NCBI GenBank assembly: GCA_031370485.1
Contig: JANMQK010000223.1
Span: 1-28,514, forward strand
Reading direction: 5' to 3'
DNA: 28,514 nucleotides
Source: JANMQK01 sp031370485
Lineage (GTDB): Bacteria; Acidobacteriota; Polarisedimenticolia; Gp22-AA2
Position numbers and translations under genes: made by a program. This document shows, one piece after another, positions 1-6,645 of this stretch; position 1 is the first letter of the stretch, and the number at the start of each line of letters is the position of its first letter. The notes below the pieces were generated by a model. The model saw only the letters and a program-made list of their open reading frames with translations, was not told the origin of the DNA and ran no database searches.

Positions 1-503
1 GGGGTGCCGGCGAGCGAGTGCGAATGGGGTTCCCTCTTAGTTCGTGCGTATCCGAAATCGAGCAGTGTGAGAAGACATGCGTCATGCGGTGAGCTGGACA
101 CTGCAATGTTTCCAGGCTTTAGGTCGCCGTGTGCGTATCCCTTATCGTAAACGTACTGGAGAGCGCGACAGACTTGAACAAGCATCTGTTGGAAGACATG
201 TGTTGATGCTACGCGGGAGGCCGATACAAAGTCAGTTCCTTTTACGTATTCGAGCGCCAGGTAATGTTGGTGTGAATCGATGGTTTGTCCGAAGTCTCTG
301 AGAGCGACAATATTAGGATGTGTGAGCTTCGATAGCGTTTCCAGCTCGCTTTCGAAGGTGAAGGTTGCTGGCCCATGACGAAAAACCTTTAGAGCGACCA
401 GCTCTCTCGAGGGGGAGTGTTCTGCGAGGTAGACTTCTGCGAAGGAACCACTGGCAATGTGCTCTAGGGGTTTGTATGCGGCAAATCGAGGAAACCTGTC
501 CAT
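1..503 (-). CDS. Serine/threonine protein kinase, N-terminal part (runs off the left edge)
   Basis: Reading the minus strand from the ATG at 503 gives 167 uninterrupted codons to the window edge. They cover most of a Hanks-type kinase domain: glycine loop (I-A-S-G-S-F-A-E-V-Y, residues 16-25), ALK with the ATP-binding Lys39, catalytic loop H-G-D-L-K-P-G-N (125-132; Asp127, Lys129, Asn132), DFG at 149-151, and the GTP that begins the P+1 loop at the very edge. The usual HRD arginine is Gly126, so this is a non-RD kinase. It should phosphorylate Ser/Thr on partner proteins in the cytoplasm; the partner is unknown. G+C is about 50% in the two 60-base rows I counted, well below most neighbours, which may mean recent acquisition. 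There is no Shine-Dalgarno, and a -10-like element ends nine bases before the ATG. The rest of the protein, including any membrane or sensor part, is outside the window. Confidence 0.9.
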   Translation of the reverse strand, partial: MDRFPRFAAYKPLEHIASGSFAEVYLAEHSPSRELVALKVFRHGPATFTFESELETLSKLTHPNIVALRDFGQTIDSHQHYLALEYVKGTDFVSASRVASTHVFQQMLVQVCRALQYVYDKGYAHGDLKPGNIAVSSSPHDACLLTLLDFGYARTKREPHSHSLAGT

Positions 504-511
504 GTCGTTCT

Positions 512-541
512 AATTTAGGGAGGGGAGATAGGCAGTATCAA
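512..541 (-). promoter_or_regulatory. Candidate sigma-70-type promoter of the left-edge kinase
   Basis: On the minus strand TTGATA (541-536) and TAAATT (517-512) are separated by 18 bp. The predicted start of transcription is at about 504-506, next to the ATG at 503, so the mRNA would be leaderless or nearly so. This agrees with the lack of a Shine-Dalgarno. The -10 matches the consensus at four of six positions, so the call is moderate. Confidence 0.45.
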
Positions 542-559
542 GGGGAGAGGTCCTAGTAC

Positions 560-588
560 AAAAAGAAAAGGGGCCCTGACGGGCCCCT
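560..588 (-). terminator. Intrinsic terminator after the small secreted-protein gene
   Basis: A perfect 8-bp G+C-rich stem (AGGGGCCC at 569-576 with GGGCCCCT at 581-588, four-base loop) is followed on the minus strand by TTTTCTTTTT (569-560). This is a textbook rho-independent terminator lying 27 bases past the stop codon at 615. It should insulate the downstream kinase from transcription of the secreted-protein gene. Confidence 0.88.
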
Positions 589-614
589 GAACTGACAAGT
601 ATCCTCGAGTGCTT

Positions 615-941
615 CTAGTTGCAGGGCGGGAACTGGCATCGACCCCAGATCGCCGAATTCGGTGTCACGCCCTTGAAGGGCTGGGAGCTGATGGCGCTGG
701 AGGGTGTCGACGGGTTGACGCCGACGGTGGGTGTGCGGGAAGCGTTCGGCTGCACGCTGATCTGGGCGCCGGTGTTGAAGCCGAGCATGTTCAGGACCAT
801 GTCGAGTAGGCCCAGGCCGGCCGGGCGCTCGATGGAGATGCTGCCTCCGTGATTCGGCGCTGCGACTGACATTGAGGGACTCCCGATCAGAGCCACTGCC
901 AGGATTGCTACGACTGCCGCCAACTTCGCCACATTCTTCAT
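615..941 (-). CDS. Small exported protein of unknown function, predicted sigma-54-dependent
   Basis: The product is 108 aa. The N-terminus is a typical Sec signal peptide: basic start (MKNVAK), hydrophobic core rich in Ala, Val and Leu, and a likely cleavage near SVAA-P at about residue 28. The mature part of about 80 aa is rich in Ser, Pro, Gly and Asn. It has a short hydrophobic segment (LGLLDMVLNMLGF) and ends in C-Q-F-P-P-C-N, where the two Cys could form a disulfide after export. I recognise no family. I chose ATG 941 rather than 971 because a purine-rich Shine-Dalgarno (GAGGGGGG) precedes it, and because the predicted transcription start at about 981 leaves only about 10 bases before 971. 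It lies between a sigma-54 promoter and a strong terminator, so it is probably a single-gene transcript. The adjacent upstream regulator is its obvious candidate activator. A secreted signal, adhesin-like or envelope protein are all possible. Confidence 0.82.
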   Translation of the reverse strand: MKNVAKLAAVVAILAVALIGSPSMSVAAPNHGGSISIERPAGLGLLDMVLNMLGFNTGAQISVQPNASRTPTVGVNPSTPSSAISSQPFKGVTPNSAIWGRCQFPPCN

Positions 942-991
942 TTTCCTACCCCCCTCGGCCGTTTCGGCCATTAGTTGCTGCCGGACCGAAG

Positions 992-1007
992 AGCAATGTA
1001 AATGCCA
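992..1007 (-). promoter_or_regulatory. Sigma-54 (-24/-12) promoter of the small secreted-protein gene
   Basis: The minus strand reads TGGCATTTACATTGCT from 1007 to 992. It has the invariant GG and GC with exactly ten bases between them, TGGCA for the -24 element and TTGCT for the -12 element. This matches the RpoN consensus TGGCAC-N5-TTGCW at nearly every informative position. Transcription would start near 981, leaving a leader of about 40 bases with a Shine-Dalgarno before the ATG at 941. The nearest upstream gene encodes a sigma-54 activator. Confidence 0.85.
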
Positions 1008-1176
1008 ATGTTGTAATCCGCTCCGCCAATACTATCGGAATTGCATGAGCAACAATGAGATATCAATGGAACAAAGACAAACAGCGCTGGCGTCCGTCGA
1101 AGCGCATTGGCTGCCCCCTGAGCCACGTGATACCGAGTAATTATGTAAGATGCTGTTTTTCAACAAGTTACAGACA

Positions 1177-1210
1177 GTCTCAGGGACCTTGGTTGGGACG
1201 CTGTTGAGAC
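1177..1210. promoter_or_regulatory. Inverted repeat 1, candidate enhancer (UAS) for the adjacent sigma-54 activator
   Basis: GTCTCA (1177-1182) and its exact reverse complement TGAGAC (1205-1210) flank 22 bases. The centre lies about 200 bp upstream of the -12 element at 993-994, a normal distance for an activator acting through DNA looping. The same half-sites recur at 1254-1276. Confidence 0.55.
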
Positions 1211-1253
1211 GATCCGATAACTCCATATTTATCAGTTTGTTACGTTGGTAATA

Positions 1254-1276
1254 GTCTCAGGTCCCCGGAATGAGAC
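1254..1276. promoter_or_regulatory. Inverted repeat 2, candidate enhancer (UAS) for the adjacent sigma-54 activator
   Basis: GTCTCA (1254-1259) and TGAGAC (1271-1276) flank 11 bases, a size suited to a dimeric Fis-type helix-turn-helix. The gap is 11 bp shorter than in repeat 1, which is one helical turn, so the half-sites keep the same face of the DNA. The left arms share AGTCTCAGG and the right arms share TGAGACG between the two repeats. Neither can be explained by coding constraint, because both lie past the regulator's stop codon. Confidence 0.6.
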
Positions 1277-1313
1277 GGTAATGGGGGGCTTAAACTCCTG
1301 CCGCCGCCGTCGG

Positions 1314-4300
1314 CTATGAGGGCCGTGGACGGCGGGGCGGGGCGGGGCGCTTCGGGGCATCCTCGAACTGGCGGAGCTTTCTGAACATTGTCGCACGGCT
1401 GATGCCCAGGAGGCGTGCCGCCGCCTCGCGATTTCCACCAGTCGAAGCCAGGGCGCGCTGGATGTCCTCGCGCGTGACCCCGGTGTCGGTGCCGCGCGAG
1501 CCGGGAGCGACCACCTTGCTGAAGAAATCGGGGTCGTTCCTGGCGTCGTCGAGCGTGAGCGTGTCCCCGCTCGCAAACAAGGCCAGCTTGTATACCTGGT
1601 TCTCGATCTCGCGCACGTTCCCGGGCCAGGCGTACCGCGTGAGCAAAACCATGAGATTCGGGTCAACACGAAGTTTCGGTGTCCCGTTCTCTCGCGCCAC
1701 CTTCCCGAGAAAATGGTCGACAAGCAGCGGGATGTCTTCCTTGCGCTCGCGCACGGGGGGCAGGTTAACGACGATGACGTTGAGACGGAAGAAGAGATCC
1801 TCACGGAACGTCTTCTCCTTGATCATCGACTCGAGGTGGCGATTGGTTGCGCAGATGATCCGCACGTCCACACGCCGGGATGCCTCCGAGCCGACCGGGC
1901 GGATCTCCCCGTTCTGAAGGACTCGCAGCAGCTTGCTCTGGAGGGCGAGGCTCATGTCTCCCACCTCGTCCAGGAACAGGGTGCCGCCGTCCGCCATCTC
2001 GAACAGACCCTTGCGGTTGCTGTCGGCTCCGGTGAAGGCCCCCTTCTGGTGACCGAAGAGCTCGCTTTCGAGGAGGGTGTCGGTCAGGGCGGCGCAGTTC
2101 TCCGTCAAGAACTTGCGCTGGTTGCGGGTGCTGTTGTGATGAATGGCTTGAGCCACCAGCTCCTTGCCGGTGCCGCTTTCGCCAAGGATCATCACCGGCA
2201 GGCTGGTGGGCGCAATCCGGGTCAACCCGGCGAATATCTCGCGCATCTTTTCGCTGCGCCCCACGATCTTCTCGAAGCCGTACTTCTCCTGAACCGCCTG
2301 CCTGAGGTACTGGTTCTCCTGCCGCGCCTTTTCATAATGACGGGCGTTCTCGATGGCGATGGCCGCGGAGTTTGCGAAGGCCTCGAGGAAGCGGAGGTCG
2401 TCCTCGGTGAAGATGCGGCCCGCCTCGCGCGTATCGACATAGACGGTGCCCAGGATCCGGTCCTTCATCTTCAAGGGCGCGCATATCAGCGAGCGTATGT
2501 TGTAGAGCGCGACGCTCTTGAACTCCTTGAACCGGTCGTCCGCCCCGGCGTCATGGGAGAGGATCGCGCGGCCCCGGCCCGCCTGTTTCACGATGCTGCG
2601 GCTGTAATGGGTCGCGTCCTTGATTGTCTGTCCCTCGATGTTGCGGCCGGCGACCTGCTCCATCTCGTCGGTCTCGCTCCGGTAGAGAAAGATCAGCCCC
2701 CGCTCCGCGCGCACGATCTCGATGGCCAGGTCCATGACCTTGTTGAGCAGCTCCGTCGGTTCGAGGATTGAGTTGACGATCTGGGAGATCTCATAGAGCG
2801 CCGCCAGCGTCTTGATAGGCGTCGTGGACGTCGCGATGGAGTGAGCCTGGGCGGCCATCGCTTCGGGGGAGAGTTCGGGGTCGTCGGCAGGCTCAGTTCC
2901 GGCGGCCGCGCGGGAGCGCGTCGCCGGCTCTTCGTGTGAGGCGCGCTGGGCCGTCTCCCTGCGGCGGGGCTCGGCATCATGGTCGTGTCGCACGGCGGGG
3001 TCCTCGATCTCGCTGCTGATCTGTCTGATGATCGCGTTTGCGGCATTGTAGGCGACGAGTGCTTCATTGCGCAAGCGCCGCGCCTCCAGGGCCTCGCCCA
3101 GCATGGCCTGCAGCCTCCATTGAAACTCGCGGAATCCGCCCTGTTCCGCGATCTGCAGGCCGGCCCTCCCTTCGCGATCGGCGTCCTCCGGCTTGCTGGC
3201 CGCCAGGGCGCAGCGTCCCAGCACAAGGTGCAGCCGCAGCCGGTCGTGCGCCCGAAGCGTCCGGGGCACCTGGTGGGCAAGGTGACGGGAGGCCATGCTG
3301 ATCTCTTTGCGGTCCCCCCGCCGGGCCGCGACGAGCGCGAGGGTTTGATGCGCAAGGTGCATGATCCGCTCGTGCCCGATCTCGCGTCCTACCGCCAGAG
3401 CTTCGTTCGCGCGAGCGGCGGCATCGGCGGTGTTGTCCGTCTCGAGGACATCCGCCGCAAGCGACGCGAGCAGGTATCCTTCCTGAACGCGGGTGTTGAG
3501 CGATCGGGCCAGATCGAGCCCCTGCCGATGTTCCTCCTCTGCGGCGTCGGTGCGGCCCAACTGACACAGAGCTGCACCAAGCAAATCGTGCAAGGGGAGC
3601 AGCCCGGCGCGATCCCCGAGATCCTGCCGGATGCGCCGCTCCTCGGCGAAGGCCGCCAGCGCGAGGTCGAAGCGTCCACGGTGAGCCTCAATCTGTCCGA
3701 GTGTTGAAAGCTGGTGGCCGATCGCCTCGAGAGAGGTGTGCTCCCTTGCCCACGAAAGAGCGTCCTGGACCGCGGTCAGAGCGCCGGGGAGGTCTCCGGT
3801 CTCGGCCCTGAAGAGCGCGAGGTTCCCCAGGTAGCGTTGATACTCGAACTCGTATTGTCCCTCCCGGGCGGAAGCCAGCAGGCGCTCGAGAAGTTTCTTC
3901 CCGGTCTCCACGTTCCCGAGGCCGAGGTAGGCGAGCGAGGCATTGTTCAGGGCGCTGAAAAGCCCTCGCCGGTCGTCGATCGACTCGAAAATCGGAATCG
4001 CCTCGTTCAGGTACTCGAGCGCCTTTTGCGACTCGCCCCCGCGTCCCAGGAGTATCGCCAGGTAGTTGAGGCTCCAGCCGATCTGCCGTTGATTGTGCGC
4101 CGCCCGGGCGCACGCGACGGAGCGGGTCGCGAAGCCGATCGCCGCGTTCGAATCGCCGAGGTAGCTGGTCGCCCAGCCCTGGTAGCGCAGAGCCTCCGCC
4201 TCGCCGCGGGTGTCCCCGGTCCTCGCGGCCTCTCCCTGCATCTGTTTCGCGTGCTCGAGGGCCGAGGCATAGTCTCCAAGCTCCATCGATTCGACGAGCG

Positions 4301-6509
4301 CCAGCTCGGCCAACACCGTGATGCGGCGCGCGGTCGCGTCTTTCGGCAGGAGATCGAACGCCTGGCTGAGGAACGTGGCGCGCCGCCTCGGGTTGTAGAG
4401 CGACTGCGCCCTGCGCGCCGCCCGCAGCGCATAGTCCAGTGCCCTGTCCCGATCGCCGCCGGCGGCGAAGTGGTGGGCGAGCTCCTCGACCAGATCTTCG
4501 TCCCTCTCCCGGTATTCCTCTTCGAGCGCCTGTCCGGCGAGGAGGTGCAGTGTCTGTCTGCGCTCCGCCGTGAGGGCTCCGTAGCACACCTCGCGGATCG
4601 GGTGGTGCGCGATGGCGGCCAGTGGCGGTCCTTCGCGCTCTGCGTCGATCACGACCAGGCGAAGCCGGACGAGGCCCTCGACGAGGGTGGCGACCTCCGA
4701 GGCGGTTTGGCCAAGGATGCGCGCCGGCAGCAAGCAGGGAACCGGGCGGTTGAAGACGGCCAGGCTTTCGAGCAGGGCCATCTCGCGCGGGGTGAGCGCC
4801 GCGAGGCGGTCCGCCACAACGCTCGCGAGACTGGGCGGGAGGCGGACCTCATCGAGCTTCGAGTCTTCGACCAGCCACGCTCCGCCCCGGCGCCGGACCG
4901 TGCCGTCCTCGACAAGGGCCGTCATCAACCCCTCGATGTAGAGCGGGTTCCCTTCCGTCCACTGCGCAAGAAGACGCCCGAGCCGAGACGGCCGGCTTTC
5001 GAAGGGGAGCATCGACGCAATGAGGTCGACGATCTCCTCATTCTCCAGGGGGGAAAGGGGCGAACGGCGCAGGCGTGAGGAGGCGGCGAACCTGTCGGCA
5101 AATTTATCGATGGGGGTTTCCCCATTTTCCGAATCCCGCCGGCTGCCGACAATGAGCCAGGGGCCGCTGCCCGGCCTCAGCAGAAGGTGCTCGATCAGGT
5201 CTACACTTGCGGCATCGCACCATTGCAGGTCCTCGAGAAGAAGCACCCCGGGCCTGCCGTCGGCAAGCTGATCGAGCGCCGAGGCCAGCCGAAACAGGAA
5301 CTCCACTTTGTCGGGTGGCGCCTCCGCGGCCTCCTGGGCAGCGGTGCCCGGAACACCGAGCACCTGGTCGAGGGCCAGTTGGTGCTCCGCGCTCATCCCG
5401 GCCGGAGGCGGGAGCTGGCGGAGCACTTCGGCGAAAGGCTGGAAGGGCACGCAGGTGCTCTCGTAGCATCGGCCGGTCAGGGTGCGGATGTCTGCGAGCT
5501 GCAGCCGGTGCCGGATCTCACGCAGCAGCCGGCTCTTGCCGATGCCGCTCGGACCGCTCAGCAGGGCGACGCGCGGGCCGTCCTCCTGGCGTGGAGCGGG
5601 GCGGGCATGGGCCGCCGCGAGCACCAGGATGTCGCTCAAGGTGGAATCACGTCCGATGAGTCGCCCAGACGCGACGAAACTGGCCCGCGTCTCGGGCGTG
5701 TCGAGCGGCAGGGGTTGGGACCGCCCGGCATTGAGCAGGTCGAGCGCCGCCTCGGCGGACGTCGGCCGGGCCGCGGGATCCCTCGCCAGGAGCGCCATCA
5801 CGAAGGTCTCCAGGCGCAAGGGGATCCCGGGGTTCAGCTCGCGGGGATGGCGCGGCCGTCCCTCGAGGATGGCGGTGATGACCTTCCCGGGGTCCTCCCC
5901 CTGATACGGCAATTCCCCGGTCAGCAGTTCGTAGACCACGACACCGAGGGAGTAGAGATCGGTCCGGGGATCGAGAATCGACCTGTCGAATCGTTCCGGC
6001 GCGATGTAATGGACCGTGCCGCTCAACCCGAACGCCTCGGGCGCGGCCCGGGAACGGGCCAGGCCGAAGTCGACCAGTTTCACCAGCCGGGGCGGGCGGA
6101 TGAGGACGTTCTGCGGCTTGATGTCATTGTGAAGCATCCCGCGGGCGTGGATGTAGTCGAGCGCCCTCAGGCACTGCACGACGATTTGTTCGGCATCGTC
6201 GAGAGCGCCTTTCCGGTGGAACGCGGCCAGGTCGTGCCCTTCGACGTACTCCATGGTCAGGAACGGCCGGCCGAGACGCTCGACCGACCCGAAGTCGAAG
6301 ACTTCGACCAGGTTCGGATGGCGCAGGCGGGACATCGAGCGGAACTCGTCCTTGAACTTCTCGGCCGCGAGGGGGTCCAGGACGTCGGGCCTCAGGATCT
6401 TCAGCGCGACCAGCATGCCCCCCAGGCTTCGATCGCGGGCAAGATAGACCTCGCCCATGCCTCCTTCGCCCAGCGGGCGCATCACCTCATAGCGATTGTT
6501 GACGAACAC
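1314..6509 (-). CDS. Ser/Thr kinase - STAND-like ATPase - TPR - GAF - sigma-54 AAA+ - Fis-HTH transcriptional activator
   Basis: This 1731-aa protein is a kinase-fused enhancer-binding protein. The kinase domain (about 7-265) has GEGGMGEVY, Lys37, H-N-D-I-K-P-Q-N (127-134), DFG (147-149) and APE (170-172); the HRD Arg is Asn, so it is non-RD. An AAA_16/STAND-type ATPase follows (Walker A GPSGIGKS 319-326, Walker B LLLEDLQW about 423-430), then winged-helix/TPR-like repeats (about 690-1150) and a GAF domain (about 1235-1395). The sigma-54 AAA+ module (about 1410-1655) has GESGTGKE (1443-1450), the sigma-54-contacting GAFTGA loop (1490-1495) and TLFLDE (1510-1515). A Fis-type helix-turn-helix lies at about 1693-1717. 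The GTG start at 6509 is chosen because AAGGA lies seven bases upstream and a promoter ends at 6535; an upstream extension to 6746 would run into the preceding gene and lacks domain content. It probably activates the sigma-54 promoter at 992-1007. Confidence 0.93.
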   Translation of the reverse strand: MFVNNRYEVMRPLGEGGMGEVYLARDRSLGGMLVALKILRPDVLDPLAAEKFKDEFRSMSRLRHPNLVEVFDFGSVERLGRPFLTMEYVEGHDLAAFHRKGALDDAEQIVVQCLRALDYIHARGMLHNDIKPQNVLIRPPRLVKLVDFGLARSRAAPEAFGLSGTVHYIAPERFDRSILDPRTDLYSLGVVVYELLTGELPYQGEDPGKVITAILEGRPRHPRELNPGIPLRLETFVMALLARDPAARPTSAEAALDLLNAGRSQPLPLDTPETRASFVASGRLIGRDSTLSDILVLAAAHARPAPRQEDGPRVALLSGPSGIGKSRLLREIRHRLQLADIRTLTGRCYESTCVPFQPFAEVLRQLPPPAGMSAEHQLALDQVLGVPGTAAQEAAEAPPDKVEFLFRLASALDQLADGRPGVLLLEDLQWCDAASVDLIEHLLLRPGSGPWLIVGSRRDSENGETPIDKFADRFAASSRLRRSPLSPLENEEIVDLIASMLPFESRPSRLGRLLAQWTEGNPLYIEGLMTALVEDGTVRRRGGAWLVEDSKLDEVRLPPSLASVVADRLAALTPREMALLESLAVFNRPVPCLLPARILGQTASEVATLVEGLVRLRLVVIDAEREGPPLAAIAHHPIREVCYGALTAERRQTLHLLAGQALEEEYRERDEDLVEELAHHFAAGGDRDRALDYALRAARRAQSLYNPRRRATFLSQAFDLLPKDATARRITVLAELALVESMELGDYASALEHAKQMQGEAARTGDTRGEAEALRYQGWATSYLGDSNAAIGFATRSVACARAAHNQRQIGWSLNYLAILLGRGGESQKALEYLNEAIPIFESIDDRRGLFSALNNASLAYLGLGNVETGKKLLERLLASAREGQYEFEYQRYLGNLALFRAETGDLPGALTAVQDALSWAREHTSLEAIGHQLSTLGQIEAHRGRFDLALAAFAEERRIRQDLGDRAGLLPLHDLLGAALCQLGRTDAAEEEHRQGLDLARSLNTRVQEGYLLASLAADVLETDNTADAAARANEALAVGREIGHERIMHLAHQTLALVAARRGDRKEISMASRHLAHQVPRTLRAHDRLRLHLVLGRCALAASKPEDADREGRAGLQIAEQGGFREFQWRLQAMLGEALEARRLRNEALVAYNAANAIIRQISSEIEDPAVRHDHDAEPRRRETAQRASHEEPATRSRAAAGTEPADDPELSPEAMAAQAHSIATSTTPIKTLAALYEISQIVNSILEPTELLNKVMDLAIEIVRAERGLIFLYRSETDEMEQVAGRNIEGQTIKDATHYSRSIVKQAGRGRAILSHDAGADDRFKEFKSVALYNIRSLICAPLKMKDRILGTVYVDTREAGRIFTEDDLRFLEAFANSAAIAIENARHYEKARQENQYLRQAVQEKYGFEKIVGRSEKMREIFAGLTRIAPTSLPVMILGESGTGKELVAQAIHHNSTRNQRKFLTENCAALTDTLLESELFGHQKGAFTGADSNRKGLFEMADGGTLFLDEVGDMSLALQSKLLRVLQNGEIRPVGSEASRRVDVRIICATNRHLESMIKEKTFREDLFFRLNVIVVNLPPVRERKEDIPLLVDHFLGKVARENGTPKLRVDPNLMVLLTRYAWPGNVREIENQVYKLALFASGDTLTLDDARNDPDFFSKVVAPGSRGTDTGVTREDIQRALASTGGNREAAARLLGISRATMFRKLRQFEDAPKRPAPPRRPRPS

Positions 6510-6534
6510 GTTTCGTTCCTTCGGAAGGCGTCGC

Positions 6535-6563
6535 AAAATACTACCGAACGATGCCGGCCGCAA
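6535..6563 (-). promoter_or_regulatory. Candidate sigma-70-type promoter of the kinase/sigma-54 activator
   Basis: On the minus strand TTGCGG (6563-6558) and TATTTT (6540-6535) are separated by exactly 17 bp. Transcription would start at about 6528, leaving a leader of about 20 bases that includes the AAGGA Shine-Dalgarno before GTG 6509. It lies in the 136-bp gap after the diguanylate cyclase gene, so the activator can be expressed on its own. Confidence 0.55.
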
Positions 6564-6645
6564 GCGGACGAGAGCCCATGGGACGGTACCCCTCGGGCGA
6601 AGTGTACGCCGGACAACCACTACGTGCCATCCGAGTTTGCGCTGG

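Larger units (their letters stand above)
942..1313. other. Regulatory intergenic region between the sigma-54 activator and the small secreted-protein gene
   Basis: No convincing gene lies here. It is less G+C-rich than its flanks, especially from 1000 to 1280. It contains the 5' leader and Shine-Dalgarno of the secreted-protein gene (942-981), a -24/-12 promoter (992-1007) and two inverted repeats (1177-1210 and 1254-1276). I see no further motif in 1008-1176, which is the right place for a DNA-bending spacer between enhancer and promoter. Confidence 0.7.

Noticed and set aside
1032..1226. 64-codon minus-strand reading frame in the intergenic region
   Set aside because: No Shine-Dalgarno or domain-like content, and its 5' end lies in inverted repeat 1. 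Regulatory use of this region explains it better.
1304..1335. CCGCCGTC/GACGGCGG stem at the end of the sigma-54 activator gene, as a terminator
   Set aside because: It lies over Pro/Arg-rich codons and the stop codon, has a 16-base loop and no T-tract, so it is probably a by-product of codon composition.
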